DNA of 9,868 nt. Origin: Actinomycetota bacterium. GTDB taxonomy: Bacteria > Actinomycetota > Actinomycetes > Streptosporangiales > Streptosporangiaceae. Below the pieces are notes generated by a model. That model saw nothing but the letters and a program-made list of their open reading frames with translations. It was not told where the DNA came from and searched no databases. The translations under genes and the position numbers were made by a program. The stretch's first letter is position 1, and each line of letters opens with the position of its first letter. The stretch spans positions 1 through 9,868 of the forward strand of contig PMST01000493.1 of NCBI GenBank assembly GCA_003168295.1, in the 5' to 3' direction. This document shows, one piece after another, positions 1 through 8,200 of this stretch.

Positions 1-2113
1 CGAGCACCTCCCGCAGCGGCTCTTCGAGCTCCGGGTGGATGGGTGTGATCTGCTGCTGCCCGGTCTTGCGCAGCGCGTAGTTGGTGTGCGAGTTGACGCC
101 CATCGGGCCGGGCCGGTACAGCGCGATGACGGCGGAGATGTCCTCGAAGTTGTCCGCCTTCATCAGCCGCAGCAGCGAGCGCATCGGGCCGCCGTCCAGC
201 TGGAACACGCCCAGAGTGTCACCCCGCGCCAGCAACTCGTAGCTGGGCTTGTCGTCCAGGGGCAGGCTCAGCAGGTCGATCGAGATGCCCCGGTTCCGCT
301 CGATCGCCGCCACCGCGTCGACCATGATCGTCAGGTTGCGCAGGCCGAGGAAGTCCATCTTCAGCAGCCCGAGGCCCTCGCAGGTCGGGTAGTCGAACTG
401 CGTGATCACCGCGCCGTCGGCGTGCCGGGTCCAGACCGGGATGTGGTCGGTCAGCGGCTCCGCCGACATGATGACGCCGGCCGCGTGCACGCCCTGCTGG
501 CGGACCAGCCCCTCGATCCCGCGGGCGGTGTCGAGGATCTGCTTGATCTCCGCCTCGGCCTCGTACAGCGAGCGGAGCTCGCCCGCCTCCTTGTACCGGG
601 GATTCGCCTCGTCGAAGATCCCGGACAGCGGGATGTCCTTGCCCATGACGGCCGGCGGGAACGCCTTGGTGATCCGGTCCCCGAGCGCGTAAGGGAAGCC
701 GAGTACCCGGCAGGAGTCCTTGATCGCGGCCTTGGCCTTGATCGTGCCGTAGGTGACGATCTGCGCGACCCGGTCCGAACCCCACTTCTGGGTCACGTAC
801 CTGATCACGTCGGCGCGGCCACGCTCGTCGAAGTCGATGTCGATGTCGGGCATGGACACGCGCTCGGGATTCAGGAAGCGCTCGAAGATCAGGCCGTGGA
901 CCAGCGGATCCAGGTCGGTGATACCCATCGCGTAGGCGACGATCGAGCCGGCCGCGGAGCCGCGGCCCGGCCCCACCGCGACGCCGTTGTTCTTGGCCCA
1001 CATGATGAAGTCCGCGACCACGAGGAAGTACGCGGGGAACCCCATCTGGCAGATGATCGAAATCTCGTACTCGGCCTGCTGGCGCCGCTGCTCGTCGTAT
1101 CCGTTCGGGTAGCGGCGGTCCATGCCCTTCCACACCTCGGCGCGGAACAGGTCATCTTCGGACTCGAAGCCGTCCGGGATGGGGAAACGGGGCATCAGGT
1201 TGATGAACTCGAACATGCCGCTGGCATCGACCCGGTCGGCGATCAGCAACTGGCTGTTGCGGCAGCCCTGCTGCCAGGCCTCACTGGTGTCCAGGCCGTA
1301 CATCTGCGCCGCGGGCCTGATGAAGTAACCGCCGCCCTCGAGCCGGAACCGGTCGGCGTCGGCCAGGGTCTTGCCGGTCTGGATGCACAGCAGGGTGTCG
1401 TGGCTGGTCGCGTCCTGCTCGCGGGTGTAATGCGAGTCGTTGGTCACGACCGGCGGGATGCCGAGCTTCTTGCCGATCTCGAGCAGGCCGTCGCGGACCC
1501 GGCGCTCGATGTCCAGGCCGTGTTCCATCAGCTCAAGGAAGTAGTTGTCCTTGCCGAAGATGTCCCGCCACTGCGCCGCGGCCCGAAGTGCCTCGTCGAA
1601 CTGGCCGAGGCGCAGCCTGGTCTGCAGCTCGCCCGACGGGCAGCCGGTCGAGGCCATCAGCCCGGCCGAATGCTCGGCGATGATCTCCTTGTCCATCCGG
1701 GGCCACTTGACCAGCCAGCCCTCGGCGTACGAGCGGGAGGTGAGCTTGAACAGGTTGTGCAGGCCCTGGGAGTTCTGAGCCCAGATGGTCTTGTGCAGGT
1801 AGGCACCCGAGGCGGAGACGTCATCCTTCTTCTGGTGCGGCTGGCCCCACAGGATCCGGTTGGTGTTGCTCCTGGCCTCGGGCGCGACGTAGGCCTCGAT
1901 CCCGATCACCGGCGTGATCCCGGCGTCCTTGGCCTGCCGGTGAAACTCGGCGGCGGCGAACATGTTGCCGTGGTCAGTCAGCGCCACGTGGGTCATGCCC
2001 TGGCTCTTGACCTCGGCGAACAGGTCCTTCAGCCGGGCCGCGCCGTCGAGCATGGAGTACTCGGTGTGCACGTGCAGGTGAGCGAACGGGGTCTGGGACG
2101 CCGGGACCGCCAT
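1..2113 (-). CDS. dnaE: DNA polymerase III alpha subunit DnaE (DnaE1 type), N-terminal 704 residues
   Basis: Replicative DNA polymerase catalytic subunit, acting in the cytoplasmic replisome. The ATG at 2113-2111 opens a minus-strand frame without stops to the window edge, so about 480 C-terminal residues (rest of the fingers, clamp-binding and OB regions) lie outside; the family is usually near 1180 residues. The N-terminal PHP domain (about 1-280) begins HLHVHTEYS and contains LTDHGN. All nine metal ligands of a proofreading-competent PHP site can be read: H14, H16, D23, H48, E73, H107, C158, D226 and H228. In the palm, the MPDIDIDFD motif supplies D423 and D425, and KMDFLGLR supplies D587, giving the full polymerase triad. 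A YRPGPM motif follows near residue 667. A GAGGAGG sequence at 2125-2131 lies 11 nt before the ATG, rather far, but the PHP residue spacing supports this start. It lies 215 nt downstream of the isomerase-like gene on the same strand and may have its own promoter. Family assignment is certain. Confidence 0.97.
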   Translation of the reverse strand, partial: MAVPASQTPFAHLHVHTEYSMLDGAARLKDLFAEVKSQGMTHVALTDHGNMFAAAEFHRQAKDAGITPVIGIEAYVAPEARSNTNRILWGQPHQKKDDVSASGAYLHKTIWAQNSQGLHNLFKLTSRSYAEGWLVKWPRMDKEIIAEHSAGLMASTGCPSGELQTRLRLGQFDEALRAAAQWRDIFGKDNYFLELMEHGLDIERRVRDGLLEIGKKLGIPPVVTNDSHYTREQDATSHDTLLCIQTGKTLADADRFRLEGGGYFIRPAAQMYGLDTSEAWQQGCRNSQLLIADRVDASGMFEFINLMPRFPIPDGFESEDDLFRAEVWKGMDRRYPNGYDEQRRQQAEYEISIICQMGFPAYFLVVADFIMWAKNNGVAVGPGRGSAAGSIVAYAMGITDLDPLVHGLIFERFLNPERVSMPDIDIDFDERGRADVIRYVTQKWGSDRVAQIVTYGTIKAKAAIKDSCRVLGFPYALGDRITKAFPPAVMGKDIPLSGIFDEANPRYKEAGELRSLYEAEAEIKQILDTARGIEGLVRQQGVHAAGVIMSAEPLTDHIPVWTRHADGAVITQFDYPTCEGLGLLKMDFLGLRNLTIMVDAVAAIERNRGISIDLLSLPLDDKPSYELLARGDTLGVFQLDGGPMRSLLRLMKADNFEDISAVIALYRPGPMGVNSHTNYALRKTGQQQITPIHPELEEPLREVL

Positions 2114-2159
2114 GGACGAAGCCGCCTCCTCAGGGCACGCGCGCGCAGCCCCTGGTACT

Positions 2160-2180
2160 GGTGACCCTCACACAGTCACC
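2160..2180. repeat. Inverted repeat upstream of dnaE
   Basis: GGTGAC, 9 nt, GTCACC: a perfect 6-bp inverted repeat 47 to 67 nt upstream of the dnaE start. A further GTGACC occurs at about 2196-2201. It could be an operator half-site pair or a small leader hairpin. It does not match the actinobacterial LexA box (TCGAAC-N4-GTTCGA). Function unknown. Confidence 0.35.
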
Positions 2181-2246
2181 ATGCACGCGGGGCGCGTGAC
2201 CATCAACCGAAGCCGGGGATTCCCGGTGTCTTCTAGCCTAACGCCT

Positions 2247-2273
2247 GCGAACCACCGAAGGATGGTGGCTCGC
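2247..2273 (-). terminator. Hairpin in the gap between the isomerase-like gene and dnaE (possible weak terminator or leader structure)
   Basis: Arms 2247-2256 (GCGAACCACC) and 2264-2273 (GGTGGCTCGC) pair at 9 of 10 positions around a 7-nt loop. It begins 56 nt after the stop codon of the isomerase-like gene and lies 134 nt before dnaE. No T-run follows on either strand, so it would be a U-less actinobacterial-style terminator or simply a leader structure. On the minus strand a TAGGCT (2235-2240) just downstream resembles a -10 element, but I see no convincing -35. Apart from this hairpin and the 2160-2180 repeat, I see nothing else in 2114-2328. Confidence 0.35.
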
Positions 2274-2328
2274 CGACAGCACGCGAAGACAACGTCTGGC
2301 GCCAGGTCTCGCGGCCGTCAAGACCGGG

Positions 2329-3099
2329 TCAGCCCCAGCGAACGCGGACGCTGGTTCGCCATGAGGTCAGGAAATCCCCGCGGCCGGTGAGCGTGACATC
2401 GGCCGGGGCCTGACCTGAGCGGTTCCACAGGTACAGGTACACAGCCGAGGCCGGGCCGCTCACCATGTCATCGTCTGGACCGGCCGGCTCATCGGGTTGC
2501 CGCTGGCCCTGGATGCGGCCGGCCTGTGCGGACAGGTGCCAGGCATGGCCGGTATCGCTGGTCCGTACCCGCAGGCCGCCGCCGCGCGCGGCCGCTGGCC
2601 GGTATTTGCGCCGCGCCCCGAACCCCATGAGCAGCTCGTCGATGCCGTCGGCCGCGAAGTCAGGCGGGTATTCGGGCCTGGCTCCCGAGGCGCTCTCCGC
2701 GTCGGCCCGGTGGATCGCAGTCTCGTGGGCCTGGCGCCGGGCCCAGAAGGCCAGCGGGGACGGGGCAGCCATGAAGGTTCCGCACTCCAGGGCGGGATCG
2801 GCCGCGGCCAGCGCCCCGACGAGTGCGGCGTGTCCGGCCAGGAACCACGGGATCAGGTCAGGGTCCGGCCCGCAGGCCCGCAGGATCTCAGCTTCTGACG
2901 GTCCATCCAGGACGCTGGGCGGACATTCGGTGATGTGCCTGGCCGCCCACCGGTGGATGTACCCCGTGTGCCGGAGCAGGTCCTTGACGACCCAGGGCGA
3001 GCACGGCGGGACGGCGGCGTCAAGGCCGGCCCGCCCGGCCGCCCCGGCCAGCAGGGCGCCCTGGTCGCGCAGCGCATCGATGTGCTCAGCGACTTCCAC
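2329..3099 (-). CDS. Maleylpyruvate isomerase family (mycothiol-dependent/DinB-like) protein
   Basis: A 256-residue protein of the MDMPI family, a DinB-like four-helix metal-binding fold followed by a smaller C-terminal domain. Characterised members use mycothiol to isomerise maleylpyruvate in gentisate degradation; most paralogues have unknown substrates. The N-terminal helix carries W36-xx-DLLRH44, and the later helix has RRQAHETAIHR (H125, E126, H130) followed by the family's xDA. H44, E126 and H130 fit the His/Glu/His metal triad. The C-terminal domain covers about 165-256, ending in a beta-rich stretch (VYLYLWNRSG, DVTLTGRGDFL). The start is a GTG at 3099-3097, 8 nt after the rluD stop, with no strong Shine-Dalgarno, so translation is probably coupled to rluD. 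No gentisate-pathway genes are nearby, so maleylpyruvate itself is an unlikely substrate. Fold assignment is good; enzyme activity is unproven. Confidence 0.85.
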   Translation of the reverse strand: MEVAEHIDALRDQGALLAGAAGRAGLDAAVPPCSPWVVKDLLRHTGYIHRWAARHITECPPSVLDGPSEAEILRACGPDPDLIPWFLAGHAALVGALAAADPALECGTFMAAPSPLAFWARRQAHETAIHRADAESASGARPEYPPDFAADGIDELLMGFGARRKYRPAAARGGGLRVRTSDTGHAWHLSAQAGRIQGQRQPDEPAGPDDDMVSGPASAVYLYLWNRSGQAPADVTLTGRGDFLTSWRTSVRVRWG

Positions 3100-3107
3100 G
3101 CCGGCGC

Positions 3108-4037
3108 TCAGCTCTCGGCTCGCAGGATGTCAAGCGCGTGGCTCAGGTCGGGCGGGTAGGTGCTGGTGAACGTGACCTGGCGGCCGTCAGCGGGGTGGGC
3201 GAACGTCAGGCTGACCGCGTGCAGCCACTGGCGCGTCAGGCCGAGCCTGGCGGCCAGCACCGGGTCGGCTCCGTAGAGCAGGTCGCCGACACTCGGGTGC
3301 CTGATGGCGGCCATGTGCACCCTGATCTGATGGGTCCGGCCGGTTTCCAGGTGCACCGAGACCAGGCTGGCGGCCCGGAACGCCTCCAGCGTGTCGTAGT
3401 GAGTCACGCTGGGCCGGCCGTCGCTGATCACCGCGAACCGCCCGTCACCGGACGGGTGCCTGCCGATCGGGGCGTCTATGGTGCCGCGCAGCGGATCGGG
3501 GCGTCCTTGCACGAGCGCGTGGTACCGCTTGTCCACGGTGCGCTCGCGGAAGGCCCGCTTGAGCGCGCTGTAGGCCGGCTCGCTCTTGGCCACCACCATC
3601 ACGCCTGTGGTATTCGCGTCCAGGCGGTGGACGATGCCCTGGCGCTCGGCCGCGCCGCTGGTCGCCACGGTGTGCCCGGCCGCGACCAGGCCGCCGATGA
3701 CGGTCGGCCCCGACCATCCGGGCGTCGGATGCGCGGCCACGCCGCGCGGCTTGTCCACGACCACGATGTCGTCGTCCTCGTACAGGACGACCAGGCCCTC
3801 GACCACCCGCGGCGGCTCGGCCGGCCGTGGCGCGGGCAGCGTGACCTGGAGCGGATCACCGGCCATCACGCGGTCTGACTTGGCGGCGGTCCGGCCGTCG
3901 AGCAGCACCATGCCATCACCGATCAGTTCCGCGGCCCGGGACCGGGACAGCCCGAACATCCTGGCCAGGGCGGCGTCAAGACGCTCACCGTCCAGGCCGT
4001 CGGGGACGGCGAGCTGGCGCTCGTCCGGAACCGTCAT
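3108..4037 (-). CDS. rluD: RluA/RluD-family 23S rRNA pseudouridine synthase
   Basis: A 309-residue enzyme that isomerises specific uridines to pseudouridine; RluD proper acts on helix 69 of 23S rRNA, but the exact target here is inferred only. An S4 RNA-binding domain occupies about 14-72 ([22 protein letters not shown], with VLLDG). The catalytic domain contains [11 protein letters not shown] (94-104) and the signature [12 protein letters not shown], with catalytic Asp at D140. The later motifs [17 protein letters not shown] and GDLLYG are also present. Length matches the family. The ATG at 4037 overlaps the lspA stop in an ATGA junction, so translation is probably coupled. The lspA-rluD pairing is common in actinobacteria and other bacteria. 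The symbol rluD is a family-level label; RluA or RluC specificity cannot be excluded from the sequence. Confidence 0.94.
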   Translation of the reverse strand: MTVPDERQLAVPDGLDGERLDAALARMFGLSRSRAAELIGDGMVLLDGRTAAKSDRVMAGDPLQVTLPAPRPAEPPRVVEGLVVLYEDDDIVVVDKPRGVAAHPTPGWSGPTVIGGLVAAGHTVATSGAAERQGIVHRLDANTTGVMVVAKSEPAYSALKRAFRERTVDKRYHALVQGRPDPLRGTIDAPIGRHPSGDGRFAVISDGRPSVTHYDTLEAFRAASLVSVHLETGRTHQIRVHMAAIRHPSVGDLLYGADPVLAARLGLTRQWLHAVSLTFAHPADGRQVTFTSTYPPDLSHALDILRAES

Positions 4038-4753
4038 CGCTCGTCGTCCGTGGCCCGGGACTCGGCGGGCCGGGACTCGGCGGGCCGGGACTTCACGGCG
4101 GTTGCCTGCGGACCGGCGTTATCTGGCGGGACGCCCTTGGTTCCGTCCAGGCGGATCCCCTGCAGGGCGAGCAGCACGACGAGCACGCCTGCGCAGCAGA
4201 TAGAAGAGTCGGCGAGGTTGAAGACCGGCCAGTGCGGCAGCTCGATCCAGTCGACCACGTGCCCCTGGAGCGGCGCCGGGGCACGGAAGATACGGTCCAG
4301 CAGGTTGCCGGTGGCGCCGCCGAGCAGGAGGCCGAGCGCGATGGCCCAGCCGATGCTGCGCAGGTTCCGCGCGGCGCGCAGGATGTAGACGATCACGCCG
4401 ACGGCGATGGCCGTGAACACGACCGTCATCGACGTGCCGATGCTGAAGGCCGCCCCGCCGTTCCTGGTCAGGATGATCGTGAGCAGCCCGCCGAGCAGCC
4501 GGATGGGCGGATGATGGGCCATCTTCGCGACCACGATGGATTTGGAGATCACATCCGCCGCGATGACGAACACCGCCACCGCGACCAAGAGGCCGATCCG
4601 GCGCGGCCGGCCCGGAGCGCCTGCGTGCCTGCCCCCGCCCGTGGCCGCCCTCGCCTCGGGGGACTGCGCCTCGGGGGTCTGCGGGACCGCCGGCCCGCTG
4701 ACCTCGCTGGCCCCGTTCAGCGACGTTCCTGGCGCTGTTTGCACGCTACGCAC
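4034..4753 (-). CDS. lspA: Lipoprotein signal peptidase LspA (signal peptidase II)
   Basis: Inner-membrane aspartic protease that removes signal peptides from lipidated prolipoproteins. With the GTG start at 4753 it has 239 residues. Four membrane segments lie at about 53-71, 106-126, 133-151 and 183-201. The conserved RNGGAAFS loop is near 97-104. The catalytic aspartates are in GNLLDR (D153) and FNLADSS (D182), with [10 protein letters not shown] between them. The core matches the usual 160-200 residues. Extra parts are an Ala/Pro-rich cytoplasmic N-terminus of about 50 residues and a charged C-terminal tail with the repeat PAESR. The start is uncertain: the frame is open to an ATG at 4816, which would overlap dksA by 100 nt including its zinc-finger codons. 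GTG codons at 4753 or 4744 give short overlaps (37 or 28 nt), and none has a clear Shine-Dalgarno. It is in the dksA-lspA-rluD cluster, probably translationally coupled. Confidence 0.95.
   Translation of the reverse strand: MRSVQTAPGTSLNGASEVSGPAVPQTPEAQSPEARAATGGGRHAGAPGRPRRIGLLVAVAVFVIAADVISKSIVVAKMAHHPPIRLLGGLLTIILTRNGGAAFSIGTSMTVVFTAIAVGVIVYILRAARNLRSIGWAIALGLLLGGATGNLLDRIFRAPAPLQGHVVDWIELPHWPVFNLADSSICCAGVLVVLLALQGIRLDGTKGVPPDNAGPQATAVKSRPAESRPAESRATDDER
4055..4092. repeat. 15-bp tandem repeat in the lspA 3' end
   Basis: Two perfect copies of CCGGGACTCGGCGGG (4055-4069, 4070-4084) followed by an 8-base partial copy. The period is a multiple of 3, so it encodes in-frame PAESR units in the dispensable C-terminal tail of LspA. 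This suggests slipped-strand expansion with no frame effect. Confidence 0.8.
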
Positions 4754-5136
4754 AGGGTCGCCCGCGGGAACGCCAGCAGGCGCGCCTTCCCTATCGGCTT
4801 GCCGCAGGATTCGCATACTCCATATGTTCCCCCATCGATCCTGTGCAGGGCACGCTCACCCTGGTCGAGCAGATCTTGGGCGTTCTGGGTCAGGGCCAGC
4901 TCTTGCTCGCGCTCGAAGGCCTTGGCCCCGGTGTCCGCCTCGTCATCGCCGGCGTCCCGGGCCGAGTCGATGAGCCGGTCGGCGATGTCGGCGGCGGCCT
5001 TGGCGATGTCCGCACGCAGCGCGCCGGCCTCGGACTCGAGCTCAGCACGCACTTCCGCGAGTTCCGCGGCGGTCCAAGGCCTCTCCCCCGGGCGGACCGG
5101 TAGATCGGCGGCGTCAGACCGCGAAGCTGTGGGCAT
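4717..5136 (-). CDS. DksA/TraR-family C4 zinc-finger transcription factor
   Basis: A 139-residue protein of the DksA/TraR family, whose members bind the secondary channel of RNA polymerase. A coiled coil occupies about 22-100 (TAAELAEVRAELESEAGALR onward), with the acidic stretch DAGDDEADTG at 61-70 and then FEREQELAL. The C-terminal C4 zinc finger reads GVCESCGKPIGKARL..ATLCVAC, with C108, C111, C129 and C132 (CxxC-x17-CxxC). I chose the ATG at 5136 because GGAGG lies 4 nt upstream and because the best promoter would place the transcript start near 5166, downstream of the alternative GTG at 5169. It is first in the cluster with lspA and rluD and is divergent from ileS. Whether it acts like DksA with ppGpp or has another role cannot be read from the sequence; the family call is firm. 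Confidence 0.93.
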   Translation of the reverse strand: MPTASRSDAADLPVRPGERPWTAAELAEVRAELESEAGALRADIAKAAADIADRLIDSARDAGDDEADTGAKAFEREQELALTQNAQDLLDQGERALHRIDGGTYGVCESCGKPIGKARLLAFPRATLCVACKQRQERR

Positions 5137-5140
5137 GCGG

Positions 5141-5145
5141 CCTCC
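5141..5145 (-). promoter_or_regulatory. Ribosome-binding site of the dksA/traR-family gene
   Basis: GGAGG on the minus strand, 4 nt before the ATG at 5136. This favours that start over the upstream in-frame GTG at 5169, which has no such site and probably lies at or before the transcript start. Confidence 0.7.
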
Positions 5146-5170
5146 GTTCAATATGAGAAAAGCAGTCACC

Positions 5171-5175
5171 GGAGG
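5171..5175 (+). promoter_or_regulatory. Ribosome-binding site of ileS
   Basis: GGAGG 10 nt before the GTG at 5186, a slightly long spacing. The same bases form part of the -10 element of the opposing dksA promoter. If the GTG at 5195 or 5228 were the real start, this site would be too far away. Confidence 0.55.
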
Positions 5176-5201
5176 ATAAGTCGCGGTGCTACGCGTGGCA
5201 A
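5173..5201 (-). promoter_or_regulatory. Sigma70/HrdB-type promoter for the dksA-lspA-rluD cluster
   Basis: On the minus strand TTGCCA (5201-5196), a 17-nt spacer and TATCCT (5178-5173) form a close match to the housekeeping consensus with ideal spacing. The predicted transcript start near 5166 gives a leader of about 30 nt carrying the GGAGG of the dksA gene. The promoter overlaps the ileS ribosome-binding site and its first five codons, so polymerase bound here would sit on the ileS start region. Confidence 0.6.
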
Positions 5202-8200
5202 ACCGGCGGTTCAGCTACTCTGAGCCGGTGCAGGGATTCGAGCCGCTACCCGCGCAGGTCGACCTGCCCGCGCTTGAGCGAGAGGTACTTGCCCGCTGGC
5301 AGGCCGCAGCCGTCTTCGAGCGGTCACTGAAGCAGACCGAGGGCGGGCCCGCCTGGATTTTCTACGAGGGGCCGCCCACCGCGAACGGGATGCCAGGCGT
5401 GCACCACGTGGAGGCGCGTACCTTCAAGGACCTGTTCCCCCGGTTCAAGACCATGCAGGGGTTCCACGTGCCGCGCAAGGGCGGCTGGGACTGCCACGGG
5501 CTGCCGGTCGAGGTTGCGGTGGAAAAGGAGCTCGGATTCAGCGGCAAGCGGGACATCGAGGCGTACGGGGTCGCCGAGTTCAACGCGCGGTGCCGGGAGT
5601 CGGTGCTCAGGCACGTCGACGCGTGGCTGGAGATGTCACGGCGGATGGGCTACTGGGCCGACACCGAGCATGCCTACCGGACCATGGACGCCAGCTACAT
5701 CGAGTCGGTCTGGTGGTCGCTCAAGGTCGTCTACGACGCCGGGCTGCTGGTGCGCGACTTCCGGATCAGCCCGTACTGCCCGCGCTGCGGGACGCCGTTG
5801 TCCGACGCCGAGCTGGGCCAGCCCGACGTCTACCAGACCGTCCGGGACCCGGCCATCACGGTCAGGTTCCGGCTGCGCACGCTGCCCGAGCGGGCGCCGG
5901 CCGCCCTCGAGGGCGCCGACCTGCTCGTCTGGACCACCACGCCGTGGACGCTGGTGGCCAACACCGCGGTAGCGGTCCATCCGGAGGCGATGTACGTGCT
6001 GGCCCGGCGGTCGCGGGACGGCGACCGGGTGGTTGTCGCGGACGACTTGTTCGCCAGGGTGCTCGGAGACGGCTGGCATGTCGCCGCCCGGTTCAGCGGT
6101 AAGACGTTGGTGGGGGCAAGTTACCAGCGTCCGTTCGGCCTGATCGAAATCCCTAACGCCCATGTTGTGGTTCCAGGGTCGTTCGTGACGACGGAGGATG
6201 GCACCGGGCTAGTCCACCTGGCTCCCGCATTCGGCGCCGACGACATGGCGACTTCGCGCGCGCACGGGCTGCCGGTAGTCAACCCGATCCGGCCCGACGG
6301 GCGTTTCGAGGACGACGTGCCGCTGGTCGGCGGGATGTTCTTTAAGGACGCCGACCGGCGGCTGATCGAGGACCTGGACGACCGGGGGCTGCTGTTCCGG
6401 TCAGAACGGCACGAGCACAGCTACCCGCACTGCTGGCGCTGCGGCACCTTGCTGCTGTACTACGCGCTGCCGTCCTGGTTCATCAAGACCACCGCGATCA
6501 AGGACCGGCTGCTCGAGCAGAACGAGCGGACGAACTGGTACCCGGCGACGGTCAAGCAAGGGCGCTACGGCGAGTGGCTGCGCAATAACGTGGACTGGGC
6601 GCTGTCCCGGACCCGGTACTGGGGCACGCCACTGCCGCTGTGGGTGTGCGCACAGTCACACGTGACCTGCGTCGGCTCGCTGGCCGAGCTGTCGGAGCTG
6701 GCCGGCGCGGACCTGACCGGACTCGATCCGCACCGTCCGTTCGTCGACGGGATCACGTTCAGCTGCCCTTCCTGCGACGGGGTCGACGGGGTCGACGGGC
6801 TGGCCCGGCGGGTGCCCGAGGTGATCGACGTCTGGTACGACTCGGGCGCGATGCCCTTCGCCCAGCACGGCGCGCCGCTGCGGAACGCGGAGGAGTTCTC
6901 GGCTTCGTATCCGGCGCAGTTCATCTGCGAGGCGCTGGACCAGACCCGGGGCTGGTTCTATTCGCTGATGACTGTGGGAACACTGGTGTTCGGCCGGTCT
7001 GCGTACGAGAACGTGGTGTGCGTAGGGCTGCTCGTCGACGAGTCGGGCCGCAAGATGAGCAAGCACCTCGGCAATGTGCTCGAGCCGCTGCCGCTGATGG
7101 AGGCGCACGGCGCCGACGCCCTGCGGTGGTTCTTCGCCGCTTCCGGGTCGCCGTGGGGCGCGCGGCGGGTGGGGCACGACATCCTCGCCGAGATCGTCAG
7201 GAAGATCCTGCTCACCTACTGGAACACGGCCTCGTTCCTGGTCCTGTACGCGAACGCGGGCGGCTGGACGGTTTCCGGCCTCGGCCCGGCGCCCGCGGTC
7301 GGTCAGCGGCCGCTGATCGACCGGTGGATACTCAGCGAGTTGCACGCGGCGGTGCGGGACGTGACGGGGTCGCTGGAGGCCTTCGACACCGCGGCCGCGG
7401 GCCGGCGGCTGGCGGTGCTCATCGACGACCTGTCCAACTGGTACGTGCGCAGGTCACGACGGCGGTTCTGGGACGGGCCCGCCGCACCCGACGGCGCGGC
7501 GGCGTTCGCCACGCTGTATGAATGCGTGCGGTCGCTGACGCTGCTGATGGCGCCGATCACGCCGTTCCTCACCGACTACGTCTGGGCCGTGCTGCGGAGC
7601 TCCGGCGACACGCCGGAATCGGTCCACCTGGCGTCCTGGCCCGTGGCGGACCCCGCGCTCATCGACCCGGTGCTGTCCGCGCAGATGGCGCTGACGCGGC
7701 GACTGGTCGAACTCGGCCGGTCGGCCCGTTCCGGTGCTTCGGTCCGGATCCGGCAGCCGCTGAGCCGGGCGCTGATCGGGGCGCCGGGCTTCGCGGACCT
7801 GCCCGATGAGCTGGCCGGGCAGATCGCCGCGGAGCTCAACGTGGCCTCGCTCGGCGTTCTCGGCGGATCCGGAGGTTCCTCTGATCCTGGCGAGCTCGTC
7901 GACTACGAGGTCAAACCGAACTTCCGCAGCCTCGGCCGCCGGTTCGGCCGCCGGACGCCCGCCGTGGCCGCGGGCATCACCGCCGTTCCGGCCGCGGAGA
8001 TCGCCACCGCGGTGCTGGCCGGCCAGACGGTAGCGGTGCCGGTGCCGGGACCCGGGGAACCCGAGGCGGCGATCAGCGCCGATGACGTGATCGTGACCCA
8101 GACGCCGAGGGCGGGCTGGGCGGTGGCCACCGACGCCGGGGAAACCGTGGCCATCGACACCACCGTCACCGCGGAACTGCGCCGCGAAGGCCTGGCGCGC

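Noticed and set aside
35..2164. A 709-codon open frame on the plus strand
   Set aside because: It is antisense to dnaE, whose motifs are fully recognisable. Its His/Arg/Val/Asp-rich translation resembles no protein family, as expected for a shadow frame in high-GC DNA.
2160..2180. LexA/SOS box upstream of dnaE
   Set aside because: The GGTGAC...GTCACC repeat does not match the actinobacterial SOS box consensus in sequence or spacing.
3138..3878. A 246-codon plus-strand frame opposite rluD
   Set aside because: It is antisense to a clear pseudouridine synthase, with no family motifs or ribosome-binding site.
4232..5179. A 315-codon plus-strand frame spanning lspA and the dksA-family gene
   Set aside because: It is antisense to two recognised genes and low in complexity.
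6779..6796. Tandem GGGGTCGAC units in ileS
   Set aside because: Only two 9-bp in-frame copies (GVDGVD) in a loop after C530; too short to mean more than local slippage.
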